From contig NZ_JAPEOB010000002.1 of the NCBI RefSeq assembly GCF_026341775.1, positions 1,922,001 through 1,986,000 of the forward strand: 64,000 bases of DNA, read 5' to 3'. Both the position numbers and the translations under genes were made by a program. Numbering within the stretch: the first letter of the stretch is position 1; each line of letters starts with the position of its first letter. Below, one piece after another: positions 1-8,872 of this stretch. This stretch comes from Streptomyces sp. NBC_00654 (lineage in GTDB: Bacteria > Actinomycetota > Actinomycetes > Streptomycetales > Streptomycetaceae). The notes beneath the pieces are model-generated. The model was not told the origin of the DNA. It ran no database searches and saw only the letters and a program-made list of their open reading frames with translations.

Positions 1-2
1 CG

Positions 3-371
3 TCAGTCCGGCGCCTCGAAGCGTGCCGCCCGCAGATACTCCGGGTTCGGGTCGAGCGCGGCGGCGAGCCGGAAGTGCCGGGTGGCCTGTTCGGGCCTGC
101 CGGCCCGCTGGAAGGTCCGGGCCAGCGCGAAGTGGGCGAACGCGTTGTCCGGCTCACGCTCCAGCACCAGTTCGAACTCCAGCTCGGCCGGGCGCAGTTG
201 GGCGGAGGCGAAGAAGGCGCGGGCCCGCAGCAGCCGCGCGGCCGTGTTCTCCGGGTGCGCGGCTATCACCGAGTCGAGCAGCTTGACCGCACCCCGCGGG
301 TCCCGGGCAGCGAGCAACTGCTCCGCCGCCCGGAAGTCGATGACATGGGTTTCCGGGTTCCTCTCGGGCAC
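3..371 (-). CDS. Tetratricopeptide repeat protein
   Basis: A small soluble protein of 122 residues made mostly of tetratricopeptide-type helical hairpins. The pattern of small and aromatic residues (for example AHFALARTFQRAGRPEQATRHFRLAAALDPN near the C-terminus, split here as AHFALARTFQRAG and PEQATRHFRLAAALDP) is typical of TPR units that act as protein-binding scaffolds. I chose the GTG at 371 because AAGGA lies just upstream; the open frame extends further to 470 but without a good ribosome site, and the extension would look unlike coding sequence. It lies 62 bp downstream of coaE on the same strand and is probably co-transcribed with it. The binding partner is unknown. Confidence 0.8.
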   Translation of the reverse strand: MPERNPETHVIDFRAAEQLLAARDPRGAVKLLDSVIAAHPENTAARLLRARAFFASAQLRPAELEFELVLEREPDNAFAHFALARTFQRAGRPEQATRHFRLAAALDPNPEYLRAARFEAPD

Positions 372-433
372 GGTCGTGTCCTTCCCTTCGCTCGCGAGTT
401 CCCCAACACCCGTACGGGCCGCCGTATTCCGCC

Positions 434-1036
434 TCAGCGGGCCGCGGCCCGCCGCGTCAGCTCCGCCCACACCCCACGGACCTGAGGCTCCAGCGCCTCC
501 AGCGGTCCGTCGTTGTCGACGATCAGATCGGCGATGGCCCGGCGCTCCTCGCGGGTCGCCTGAGCGGCCATCCGGGCGCGGGCGTCGGCCTCCGTCATAC
601 CGCGCAGCCGTACGAGCCGGTCGAGCTGGGTCGCGGGGGCGGCGTCCACGACAACGACCAGGTCGTAGAGCGGGGCGAGGCCGTTCTCGGTGAGGAGGGG
701 TACGTCGTGGATGACGACGGCGTCCCGGCCCGCCGCCCGTTCCAGCTCGGCGGAACGGGCGCCCACCAGGGGATGGACGATCGCGTTGAGCGTGGCCAGG
801 CGGTCCGCGTCGGCGAAGACGACCGCCCCGAGAGCGGGCCGGTCCAGGGTGCCGTCGGCGTTGAGGATGCCGGGACCGAAGGCGTCGACGACGGCCGCGA
901 GTCCGGGGGTTCCGGGCTCGACGACCTCACGCGCGATCCGGTCGGCGTCGATCAGCACGGCACCGTATCCGACGAGCAGCCGTGACACTTCGCTCTTGCC
1001 GGCGCCGATCCCACCGGTCAGGCCCACTTTCAGCAT
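434..1036 (-). CDS. coaE: Dephospho-CoA kinase
   Basis: Catalyses the last step of coenzyme A synthesis, the ATP-dependent phosphorylation of the 3'-hydroxyl of dephospho-CoA, in the cytoplasm. At 200 residues it has the usual single-domain length. The P-loop GGIGAGKS is at residues 8-15, followed by the family-typical segment [17 protein letters not shown] that helps bind the acceptor. The start is the ATG at 1036. It is followed by the TPR gene and preceded, 32 bp away, by the PAC2-family gene on the same strand, so the three may form one transcript. Nothing in it looks unusual. Confidence 0.96.
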   Translation of the reverse strand: MLKVGLTGGIGAGKSEVSRLLVGYGAVLIDADRIAREVVEPGTPGLAAVVDAFGPGILNADGTLDRPALGAVVFADADRLATLNAIVHPLVGARSAELERAAGRDAVVIHDVPLLTENGLAPLYDLVVVVDAAPATQLDRLVRLRGMTEADARARMAAQATREERRAIADLIVDNDGPLEALEPQVRGVWAELTRRAAAR

Positions 1037-1068
1037 GGGCCGCAGCCTACGTCCCCCGGCGCGCCCCG

Positions 1069-2007
1069 TCAGGCGTCGCCCTCACGTTCGGCGAGGAACC
1101 GTTCGAATTCGCGGCCGATCTCGTCCGCGGACGGCAGATCCACCGGCTCGGCGACGAGGTTGCCCCGCGTCTCGGCGCCCGCGACCGCGTCGTACTGGTG
1201 CTCAAGTCCCTCGACCAGCGACACCAGTTCCTCGTCGCCCTGGCCGATCTGCCGGTCGATCTCGGTCTGGGTGCGGTGCGCTTCGGTACGGAGCGAGTGC
1301 GCGAGGGCCGGCAGGACGAGACCGGTCGCGGCGGTGATCGCCTCCAGCGCGGTGAGCGCCGCGTCCGGGTACGCGGAGCGCGCGACGTAGTGCGGCACGT
1401 GCGTGGCCACCCCGAGGACGTCGTGACCGGACTCCATCAGCCGGTACTCGACGAGCGACTCGGCGGAACCGGGAACCTGAGCCTCGTCGAACGGGCTGCG
1501 GTGGCCGGGCATGAGGTCGGTGCGGTTGCCGTGCGGGGTGATGCCGACGGGACGGGTGTGCGGGACGCCCATGGGGATGCCGTGGAAATTGACGGCGAGC
1601 CGGACGCCGAGGCGCTCGACGATCTGCTCGACGGCGGCGGCGAACCGCTCCCACTCCACATCCGGCTCGGGGCCCGACAGCAGCAGGAACGGCGCCCCGG
1701 TGGCGTCCTGGACCACCCGGACATCCAGCGTCGGGGCCTCGAAGGCGGCCCAGCGGTCACGCCGGAAGGTGAGCAGCGGGCGCCGTGCGCGGTAGTCGAC
1801 GAGCCGGTCGTGGTCGAATCTGGCCACGACCTGGTGGGGCAGCGTTTCGAGCAGGCCGTCGACGATCTGCTCGCCGGTCTCACCCGCGTCGATGTATCCG
1901 TCGAAGTGGTAGAGCATGACCAGGCCGGCCGACTCCTGCGCCAGCGCCATGTCGACGACTGCCAGGCCCTTCGGCTCCCATTCGTACAGACTCTGCGGAT
2001 CAGGCAC
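1069..2007 (-). CDS. PAC2 family protein (proteasome assembly chaperone-like fold)
   Basis: A 312-residue protein of the PAC2 family, found throughout actinobacteria and related in fold to eukaryotic proteasome assembly chaperone 2. Family-typical segments include [13 protein letters not shown] near residue 35 and [11 protein letters not shown] near residue 165. The bacterial role is not established, so I do not assign one. The open frame continues upstream to 2388, but GAGGAGGA ends 9 bases before the GTG at 2007, which gives an N-terminus of [10 protein letters not shown], and the upstream part does not look coding. It precedes coaE by 32 bp on the same strand. Confidence 0.9.
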   Translation of the reverse strand: MPDPQSLYEWEPKGLAVVDMALAQESAGLVMLYHFDGYIDAGETGEQIVDGLLETLPHQVVARFDHDRLVDYRARRPLLTFRRDRWAAFEAPTLDVRVVQDATGAPFLLLSGPEPDVEWERFAAAVEQIVERLGVRLAVNFHGIPMGVPHTRPVGITPHGNRTDLMPGHRSPFDEAQVPGSAESLVEYRLMESGHDVLGVATHVPHYVARSAYPDAALTALEAITAATGLVLPALAHSLRTEAHRTQTEIDRQIGQGDEELVSLVEGLEHQYDAVAGAETRGNLVAEPVDLPSADEIGREFERFLAEREGDA

Positions 2008-2325
2008 GGTTACCGCTCCTCCTCGTATTACCAAAGGCTGTCCCGCAGCCTTTGGGCAAGAACGCCCCTGTGGGCACGGACATTCCCCGCGCGAGACCTT
2101 TCCCCGCCATTCCCCGGTGTCCGTACGAGGATCCCCCGCAGGCCCGGGGCCAACCTCGGGCGGAACCCGGGAGAGCCGCGGGACGGCCCTACACGCGGCG
2201 CGACCGGCCTCCAAGTGCCCCCGCCCCGCGGCCCGTTGACCGACGCATGGGGCGCCGCGGCGGCACGCGCCGCCTTTCGCGGACCCACGCGCCCCGCCCC
2301 CGGACACACGGATCTGGTCCAGACC
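2008..2325. other. Intergenic region between divergent genes
   Basis: About 320 bases separate the PAC2-family gene (leftward) from the promoter of the secreted beta-helix gene (rightward). I see the GAGGAGGA ribosome site of the leftward gene at 2021-2028 but no convincing gene, RNA or strong hairpin in the rest. The long open frames that cross it on both strands have no family signal. Confidence 0.5.
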
Positions 2326-2354
2326 TTGACGCGACCACCCCCGGTCCCTACCGT
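2326..2354 (+). promoter_or_regulatory. Probable housekeeping promoter of the beta-helix gene
   Basis: TTGACG at 2326-2331 and TACCGT at 2349-2354 are separated by 17 bases, close to the actinobacterial sigma-70-type consensus (TTGACN, TANNNT). A start near 2361 would give a leader of about 135 bases that contains the 20-bp repeat array before the ATG at 2498. Confidence 0.55.
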
Positions 2355-2385
2355 CACTGGGCAGCATGTTCATACACACGCCCCA

Positions 2386-2465
2386 CATTCACGTACAAGA
2401 ACAACCAGGAACGTTCCAGAACACTCAGGAAACGTTCAAGAACGCCAGGAAACGTGCGAGACCGA
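2386..2465 (+). repeat. Array of four 20-bp repeats in the leader of the beta-helix gene
   Basis: CAGGA recurs at 2406, 2426 and 2446, exactly 20 bp apart, each followed by an ACGTTC/AAGAAC-like core (ACGTTCCAGAAC, AACGTTCAAGAAC, AACGTGCGAGACC). A weaker copy with ACGTACAAGAAC begins at 2386 in the same register. The array lies between the probable promoter and the start codon. Twenty base pairs is about two helical turns, which suits cooperative binding of a regulator on one face of the DNA. The regulator is not known. Confidence 0.6.
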
Positions 2466-2497
2466 AGCGAATCCCCCCTCCGACGGGAAGGCACCCC

Positions 2498-3460
2498 ATG
2501 CGCACCCGCACTTCGCTCACCGCCCTGCTGGCCGCCGCGCTCGTCTCCGGCGGCCTCACGCTGGCCGCCACAGGTCCGGCCGGCGCCGCGGCCGTCATCG
2601 ACGTCAGCACCGCCGCCCAGCTCAAGTCGGCCCTGAGCGCCGCCTCCCCCGGCGACACGATCCGGCTCGCCGACGGCACGTACACCGGCAACTTCAAGGC
2701 CACCACCCCCGGCACCTCCGGCTCCCGCATCACCCTCACCGGCTCCGCGAAGGCGGTCCTCACCGCGGGCGGCGGCTACGGGCTGCACCTCAACGGCGCC
2801 TCCTACTGGACCGTCCGGGGCATCACCGTGACCGGCGGTCAGAAGGGCATCATGACCGACACCGCCAACGGCGTCGTCATCGACTCGGTGACCGTCCACG
2901 ACCTCGACATGGAGGGCGTCCACTTCCGTAGGTCCAGCAAGAACGCGGTCATCAGGAACTCCCGGATCTACGACACCGGGCACGACGGGCGCGGCATGGG
3001 CGAGGGCGTGTACGTCGGCACGGCCGGCGACCTCTCCGACCGGAGCGACGACGCCCAGATCCTCGACAACACCATCGGCCCCGGCGTCGGCGGCGAGAGC
3101 ATCGACATCAAGGAAGGCACCACCGGGGCGAGGATCATCGGCAACACCTTCGACGGCAAGGGGCTGACCGGCGCCAACTACGACGACTCCTGGGTCGATG
3201 TGAAGGGCAACAACGTCCTGGTCGAGGGCAACAGGGGCTCCCGCACCACCAACAACGGCTACGAGACCCACACCCAGCAGAGCGGCTGGGGCTGCGGCAC
3301 CGTCTTCCGCGACAACGCCTCCGACCTGTCCGGAGCCACCGGGGACAAGCAGCTCGCGATCAACGTCACCAACAGCGGCACGAACTGCCGGACCACCGTC
3401 CACAGCAGCAACACCGTCACCGGCGGCAAGGGTCTGACGAACATCGCCGTCACCCCGTAA
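2498..3460 (+). CDS. Secreted right-handed parallel beta-helix protein (pectate-lyase-like fold)
   Basis: A 320-residue exported protein. Residues 1 to about 30 form a Sec signal peptide (positive MRTRTS, a hydrophobic LLAAALVSGGL core, and AGAAA for cleavage). The remainder has the repeating short beta-strand pattern of a right-handed parallel beta-helix (VIDSVTV, NAVIRNSRI, AQILDNTI, GARIIGNTF, NVLVEGNRG), as in pectate lyases and related polysaccharide-active enzymes. Two cysteines near the C-terminus could form a disulfide. The ATG at 2498 follows GGGAAGG; the frame remains open upstream to 2366, but that part covers the repeat array and has no signal peptide. Substrate and catalytic residues cannot be assigned from sequence alone. 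Confidence 0.85.
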   Translation: MRTRTSLTALLAAALVSGGLTLAATGPAGAAAVIDVSTAAQLKSALSAASPGDTIRLADGTYTGNFKATTPGTSGSRITLTGSAKAVLTAGGGYGLHLNGASYWTVRGITVTGGQKGIMTDTANGVVIDSVTVHDLDMEGVHFRRSSKNAVIRNSRIYDTGHDGRGMGEGVYVGTAGDLSDRSDDAQILDNTIGPGVGGESIDIKEGTTGARIIGNTFDGKGLTGANYDDSWVDVKGNNVLVEGNRGSRTTNNGYETHTQQSGWGCGTVFRDNASDLSGATGDKQLAINVTNSGTNCRTTVHSSNTVTGGKGLTNIAVTP

Positions 3461-3498
3461 CCACCGCACCCGCCCGCCCGCACCGGCCCCGGCACACG

Positions 3499-3534
3499 AG
3501 TGAGGCCCGCCCCCCGAAGGGAGCGGGCCTCACT
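3499..3534. terminator. Bidirectional hairpin terminator between the beta-helix gene and rpsA
   Basis: AGTGAGGCCCGC at 3499-3510 pairs with GCGGGCCTCACT at 3523-3534, a 12-bp perfect stem with a 12-base loop. It lies between the stop codons of two convergent genes. Confidence 0.8.
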
Positions 3535-3584
3535 TACTGCTCTACAGCTCTACCGCGGCCGATGAGCGGAAGGGGGTCGGAGCC

Positions 3585-5099
3585 TCAGCTCTGGCCGCCC
3601 GCCAGCTTCTCGCGCAGCGCGGCCAGGGCCTCGTCCGACGCCAGGGCGCCGGAGTTGTCCGCGGACTCCGAGGAGTACGAGCCGCCGCCACCGGTGCCAC
3701 CGGAGGCAGCCGGAGCGCTGCCGGCCGGGGCAGCTGCGCCCTCGGCCGCAGCGGCCTCGTCGGCCTCGCGGGACTTGATGACCTGGGCCTGGTGCTGCTC
3801 GAAGCGCTGCTGCGCCTCGGCGTACTGGGTCTCCCAGACCTCGCGCTGAGCCTCGAAGCCCTCGAGCCAGTCGTTGGTCTCGGGGTCGAAGCCCTCGGGG
3901 TAGATGTAGTTGCCCTGGTCGTCGTACGACGCGGCCATGCCGTACAGGGTCGGGTCGAACTCGACCGAGGCCGGGTCGCCACCGAAGGACTCGTTGGCCT
4001 GCTTCAGCGAGAGGCTGATGCGACGGCGCTCGAGGTCGATGTCGATGACCTTGACGAAGATCTCGTCGTTGACCTGGACGACCTGCTCCGGGATCTCCAC
4101 GTGGCGCTCGGCCAGCTCGGAGATGTGGACCAGACCCTCGATGCCCTCGTCGACGCGCACGAACGCACCGAAGGGAACGAGCTTGGTGACCTTACCCGGG
4201 ACGACCTGACCGATCTGGTGCGTCCGGGCGAACTGCTGCCACGGGTCTTCCTGCGTCGCCTTGAGCGACAGGGAGACGCGCTCGCGGTCCATGTCGACGT
4301 CGAGAACCTCGACGGTGACTTCCTGGCCGACCTCGACAACCTCGGAGGGGTGGTCGATGTGCTTCCAGGAGAGCTCGGAGACGTGCACGAGACCGTCGAC
4401 GCCACCCAGGTCCACGAAGGCACCGAAGTTGACGATCGAGGAGACGACGCCGGAGCGGACCTGACCCTTCTGCAGGGTCGTGAGGAACGTCTGGCGAACC
4501 TCCGACTGGGTCTGCTCGAGCCAGGCACGGCGGGACAGGACCACGTTGTTGCGGTTCTTGTCCAGCTCGATGATCTTCGCCTCGAGCTCCTTGCCCACGT
4601 AGGGCTGGAGGTCGCGGACACGACGCATCTCGACGAGCGACGCCGGGAGGAAGCCGCGGAGGCCGATGTCGAGGATGAGACCACCCTTGACGACCTCGAT
4701 GACGGTACCGGTGACGATGCCGTCTTCTTCCTTGATCTTCTCGATGGTGCCCCAGGCACGCTCGTACTGAGCGCGCTTCTTCGAGAGGATCAGGCGGCCT
4801 TCCTTGTCCTCCTTCTGGAGAACCAGGGCCTCGATCTCGTCGCCGACCTTGACGACCTCGTTCGGGTCGACGTCGTGCTTGATCGAGAGCTCGCGGCTCG
4901 GGATGACGCCTTCGGTCTTGTAACCGATGTCGAGGAGAACCTCGTCCCGGTCAACCTTGACGATGACACCGTCAACGATGTCGCCGTCGTTGAAGTACTT
5001 GATCGTCTCGTCGATCGCCGCGAGGAACGCGTCCGCGTCGCCGATGTCGTTGACCGCAACCTGCGGAGTGGTGGCGGTGGTCTCGGTGCTGCTCGTCAT
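3585..5099 (-). CDS. rpsA: 30S ribosomal protein S1
   Basis: Ribosomal protein S1 binds mRNA and helps dock it on the 30S subunit during initiation. The 504-residue protein has four S1 RNA-binding domains at roughly residues 36-105, 122-190, 208-277 and 293-362, each with the family pattern G-X-V-X(5)-GAFV or ILDIG. A long acidic, alanine- and serine-rich tail follows, as in other high-GC Gram-positive S1 proteins, which have four domains rather than the six of E. coli. The ATG at 5099 starts MTSSTETTA. A strong promoter lies about 200 bases upstream, and the gene stands alone between a convergent and a divergent neighbour. Confidence 0.97.
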   Translation of the reverse strand: MTSSTETTATTPQVAVNDIGDADAFLAAIDETIKYFNDGDIVDGVIVKVDRDEVLLDIGYKTEGVIPSRELSIKHDVDPNEVVKVGDEIEALVLQKEDKEGRLILSKKRAQYERAWGTIEKIKEEDGIVTGTVIEVVKGGLILDIGLRGFLPASLVEMRRVRDLQPYVGKELEAKIIELDKNRNNVVLSRRAWLEQTQSEVRQTFLTTLQKGQVRSGVVSSIVNFGAFVDLGGVDGLVHVSELSWKHIDHPSEVVEVGQEVTVEVLDVDMDRERVSLSLKATQEDPWQQFARTHQIGQVVPGKVTKLVPFGAFVRVDEGIEGLVHISELAERHVEIPEQVVQVNDEIFVKVIDIDLERRRISLSLKQANESFGGDPASVEFDPTLYGMAASYDDQGNYIYPEGFDPETNDWLEGFEAQREVWETQYAEAQQRFEQHQAQVIKSREADEAAAAEGAAAPAGSAPAASGGTGGGGSYSSESADNSGALASDEALAALREKLAGGQS

Positions 5100-5296
5100 G
5101 TGGGAAAGGGCTCCGGTACGGACAGTGAGTCGTAGGTACTGCTACGCCGAAAGCCCGTATCGCTTCTGCAGAAGACCGGACAGCCTGGAAAGCACCCGAC
5201 CCGTGACCGGCGGTGCCTCGACAACCGAGGGGACATACAGCAGATGCGAGCGCGGCCTGCTAGGTCTGAAGCGCGCAGGCTCGCAGCGCAACTTGT

Positions 5297-5325
5297 AGCA
5301 TACGGGGGCAGCCGGACACGGTCAA
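5297..5325 (-). promoter_or_regulatory. rpsA promoter
   Basis: On the - strand, TTGACC (5325-5320) and TATGCT (5302-5297) are separated by 17 bases, a near-consensus housekeeping promoter. Transcription would begin near 5290 and give a leader of about 190 bases ahead of rpsA. The rest of the gap up to the methyltransferase start at 5524 shows no gene. Confidence 0.7.
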
Positions 5326-5523
5326 TGCGCGAAGGCGCACACCCGGGGCGCAACGGCCCATACCCGGCACAACTCGTGTTCTCCGAGGCCGCGTCGGCCC
5401 CGGTCACGCACCACAAGGTTTCGCACACGCGCGTCCGGACTCGCGGACACCCCTGGTTACCCACGGGTATCCCACGTACCTGCCGCGTGCGGCGAGTGAA
5501 GGCAAACTACAACGACGGGCACG

Positions 5524-6336
5524 ATGAGCCAAGAGATCCACGAGTCCGAAGCCGAGGCCACCCGCCGCGTCGCGGGGGAATCGGAGAGCAGCCGGGCCAG
5601 TCGCGGCTGGTGGGACCGGAACGCCGACGAGTACCAGAACGACCACGGGGCCTTCCTCGGGGACGACCGCTTCGTCTGGGGCCCCGAGGGGCTCGACGAG
5701 GCCGAGGCCGCCCTGCTGGGCCCCTCCCCGTCCCTGAAGGACCTGGACATCCTGGAGATCGGCGCCGGCGCGGCCCAGTGCGCGCGCTGGCTGGCCGGCC
5801 AGGGGGCCCGGCCGGTGGCGCTGGACCTCTCCCACCGCCAGCTCCAGCACGCCCTGCGGATCGGCGGGGGCATCCCGCTGGTCGAGGCGGACGCGGGGAG
5901 GCTGCCGTTCCGGGACGGCTCCTTCGACCTCGCCTGCTCCGCCTACGGGGCGGTGCCGTTCGTCGCCGATCCGGTACGGGTGTTCCGCGAGGTGCACCGG
6001 GTGCTGCGGCCCGGCGGGCGCTGGGTCTTCTCGGTGACCCACCCGATCCGCTGGGCGTTCCCGGACGAGCCGGGCCCCGAGGGCCTCTCGGTCGCCGCCT
6101 CCTACTTCGACCGCGTCCCCTACGTCGAGCAGGACGAGCGGGGCGAGGCGGTGTACGTCGAGCACCACCGGACCCTCGGCGACCGGGTGCGGGACGTGGT
6201 GGCGGGCGGCTTCCGGCTGGTCGACCTGGTGGAACCGGAATGGCCCTCCTGGAACAACCAGGAGTGGGGCGGCTGGTCACCGCTGCGCGGGAACCTGATC
6301 CCGGGGACCGCGGTCTTCGTCTGCGAACGGGACTGA
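5524..6336 (+). CDS. Class I SAM-dependent methyltransferase
   Basis: A 270-residue cytoplasmic methyltransferase. The SAM-binding motif I is DILEIGAGAAQCARWLAGQG near residues 76-95, followed by an acidic residue at the end of strand 2 (VALDLS), motif II (GSFDLACSAYGAVPFV) and motif III (VLRPGGRWVFSV). This is the UbiE/methyltransferase-11 type of fold. The acceptor substrate cannot be read from the sequence. It is followed 37 bp later by hrpB on the same strand. The N-terminal 40 residues are hydrophilic and acidic. Confidence 0.88.
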   Translation: MSQEIHESEAEATRRVAGESESSRASRGWWDRNADEYQNDHGAFLGDDRFVWGPEGLDEAEAALLGPSPSLKDLDILEIGAGAAQCARWLAGQGARPVALDLSHRQLQHALRIGGGIPLVEADAGRLPFRDGSFDLACSAYGAVPFVADPVRVFREVHRVLRPGGRWVFSVTHPIRWAFPDEPGPEGLSVAASYFDRVPYVEQDERGEAVYVEHHRTLGDRVRDVVAGGFRLVDLVEPEWPSWNNQEWGGWSPLRGNLIPGTAVFVCERD

Positions 6337-6373
6337 GGCCCGGCCCCGAGGCGGCCCGTACGAGACTGGGGGC

Positions 6374-8872
6374 GTGATCCGTACCGAAGCGCTGGACCAG
6401 TTGCCCGTACGCACCGCTGTGCCCGCCCTGGAGCGGGCGCTCGACGAGCGGGGTGTCGCGGTGCTCTGCGCACCGCCCGGCACCGGCAAGACGACCCTCG
6501 TCCCCCTGGTCCTGGCCGGGCTGACCGGTGACGGCCCCCCGCGCCGGGTGGTGGTCGCCGAGCCGCGCCGGATCGCCGCCCGCGCGGCGGCCCGGCGGAT
6601 GGCCTGGCTCCTGGGCGAGCGGCCCGGCGGGCGGGTCGGCTTCACCGTCCGGGGCGAGCGCGCCGTGGGGCCCTCGACCTCGGTGGAGGTCGTCACCACC
6701 GGCGTGCTGCTCCAGCGGCTCCAGCGGGACCAGGAGCTGGCCGGGGTCGACGCGGTGATCATCGACGAGTGCCACGAGCGGCATCTGGACGCCGACACCG
6801 TCGCCGCGTTCCTGCTCGACGTACGGGAGGCGATCCGGCCCGATCTCCGGCTGGTGGCGGCATCGGCGACGACGGACGCGGAGGGCTGGTCACGGCTGCT
6901 GGGCGATGCCCCGGTGGTGACGGCCCAAGGGGTGTCGCATCCGGTGGAAGTGGTGTGGGCGCCGCCCGCGCGTCCGGTCCGCCCGCCCCACGGGATGCGG
7001 GTCGATCCGGCGCTGCTGACGCATGTGACCTCGGTGGTGCGCCGGGCGCTCACCGAGCGGGAGGGGGATGTGCTGTGTTTCCTGCCCGGCGTCGGCGAGA
7101 TCGGCCGGGTGGCCGGGCAGCTCGCCGGGGTGGACGCGGAGGTGCTCCAGGTCCACGGGCGGGCTCCGGCCGCCGTGCAGGACGCGGTGCTGGCCGGGTC
7201 GTCGCAGGGCCGCCGGGTGGTGCTGGCGACCTCGGTGGCGGAGTCGTCCCTGACGGTGCCGGGCGTGCGGGTGGTCGTCGACTCGGGGCTGGCCAGGGAA
7301 CCGCGTACCGACCATGCGCGCGGGCTGAGCGCCCTGACGACCGTACGGGCCTCGCAGGCGGCGGGCCGGCAGCGGGCGGGCCGGGCCGGGCGGGAGGCGC
7401 CGGGCGCGGTGTACCGGTGCTGGGAGCAGGCGGAGGACGGGCGGCTGGCCAGGTTCCCGGCCCCTGAGATCAAGGTCGCCGACCTCGCCGCGTTCGCCCT
7501 CCAGGCGGCGTGCTGGGGCGACCCCGACGCCACCGGGCTCGCGCTCCTCGACCCGCCGCCCGCCGGCGCGATGGGCGCGGCCCGGGAGGTGCTGACGGCG
7601 ATCGGCGCGGTCGACGGGGCGGGCCGGGTCACCGAACGGGGCGTACGCCTGTCCCGGCTGGGCCTGCACCCCCGGCTGGCGCGGGCGCTGCTGGACGGTG
7701 CGGCGGAGGTCGGCGGACGGCGGGCCGCGGAGGTGGTGGCGCTGCTGAGCGAGGAGCCGCCCAGGGAGTACGGGGACGATCTGGCGGCGGCGCTGCGCAC
7801 AGCGCGGCGGGGCGGCGACGGCTATGCGGCGCGCTGGCGGCAGGAGGTGCGGCGGCTGTCGTCGTCGGTCGGGGACACGGGCGGGGGGTCGGGTTCGGAC
7901 GATGCCGCCGCGGGGCTGGTGGCGGCGCTGGCGTTCCCGGAGCGGGTGGCGAGGGCCCGGGGGCAGGGGGCGTTCCTGATGGTGTCGGGGACCGGTGCGG
8001 AGCTGCGGGAGGGTTCCCGGCTGCGCAGCGCCCCGTGGCTGGCCGTCGCGGTCGCCGACCGTCCGGCGCACACGGCGTCGGCCCGGGTGCGGCTGGCCGC
8101 CGTCGTCGACGAGGACACCGCACGGCTGGCGGCGGGACATCTGCGGTTCCGCGGCGAGGAGGTCCGCTGGGTGGACGGTGATGTGGTGGCGCGTTCCGTG
8201 GACCGGCTGGGGGCCGTGGAGCTGGCGGTGCGGCCGCTGAGGGACCCGGACCCGGAGCTGGTGCGCGGGGCCCTGGTGGAGGGGCTGCGCCGGGAGGGGC
8301 TCGGGCTGCTGCGGTGGACCCGGGACGGTGAGCAGGTGCGGCTGCGGCTCGCGTTCGTGCACCGGGTGCGGGGGACGCCGTGGCCGGATGTGTCGGACGA
8401 CGCGCTGCTGGCGCGTACCGGTGAGTGGCTGGAGCCCGAGCTGTCGCGGGCCCGGCGCCGTGCGGACCTGGCCCGGATCGACGCGGGGCAGGCGGTGCGG
8501 CGGCTGCTGCCCTGGGCGTCCGGTGAGGCGGCCCGGCTCGACGAGCTGGCCCCGGAGCGGATCGAGGTGCCGAGCGGTTCGCGGATCCGGGTGGAGTACG
8601 GCGGCGACCAGCCCGTACTGGCGGTGAAGCTCCAGGAGCTGTTCGGGCTGCGGGAGACACCGCGGGTGGCCGGGGTGCCGGTCCTGGTGCATCTGCTCTC
8701 CCCCGCCGGGCGCCCGGCGGCCGTCACCGCGGACCTGGCGTCGTTCTGGCGGGAGGGCTACCGCGCCGTACGGGCGGAGCTGCGCGGCCGGTACCCCAGG
8801 CACCCGTGGCCCGAGGACCCGACGACGGTGGAGGCGACCCGGTTCACCTCGGCGCGGCTCAGGCGGGAGTAG
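6374..8872 (+). CDS. hrpB: ATP-dependent RNA helicase HrpB
   Basis: A DEAH/RHA-type superfamily 2 helicase of 832 residues, the usual length for HrpB. Motif I is APPGTGKT at residues 33-40, motif II is DECH at 131-134, motif III is SAT, and motif VI is QRAGRAGR near residue 335. The helicase-associated region and the HrpB C-terminal domain (ending PWPEDPTTVEATRFT) follow. The start is the GTG at 6374. The RNA target of HrpB is unknown in most bacteria. Its last 14 bases overlap the end of the convergent DUF3068 gene. Confidence 0.93.
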   Translation: MIRTEALDQLPVRTAVPALERALDERGVAVLCAPPGTGKTTLVPLVLAGLTGDGPPRRVVVAEPRRIAARAAARRMAWLLGERPGGRVGFTVRGERAVGPSTSVEVVTTGVLLQRLQRDQELAGVDAVIIDECHERHLDADTVAAFLLDVREAIRPDLRLVAASATTDAEGWSRLLGDAPVVTAQGVSHPVEVVWAPPARPVRPPHGMRVDPALLTHVTSVVRRALTEREGDVLCFLPGVGEIGRVAGQLAGVDAEVLQVHGRAPAAVQDAVLAGSSQGRRVVLATSVAESSLTVPGVRVVVDSGLAREPRTDHARGLSALTTVRASQAAGRQRAGRAGREAPGAVYRCWEQAEDGRLARFPAPEIKVADLAAFALQAACWGDPDATGLALLDPPPAGAMGAAREVLTAIGAVDGAGRVTERGVRLSRLGLHPRLARALLDGAAEVGGRRAAEVVALLSEEPPREYGDDLAAALRTARRGGDGYAARWRQEVRRLSSSVGDTGGGSGSDDAAAGLVAALAFPERVARARGQGAFLMVSGTGAELREGSRLRSAPWLAVAVADRPAHTASARVRLAAVVDEDTARLAAGHLRFRGEEVRWVDGDVVARSVDRLGAVELAVRPLRDPDPELVRGALVEGLRREGLGLLRWTRDGEQVRLRLAFVHRVRGTPWPDVSDDALLARTGEWLEPELSRARRRADLARIDAGQAVRRLLPWASGEAARLDELAPERIEVPSGSRIRVEYGGDQPVLAVKLQELFGLRETPRVAGVPVLVHLLSPAGRPAAVTADLASFWREGYRAVRAELRGRYPRHPWPEDPTTVEATRFTSARLRRE

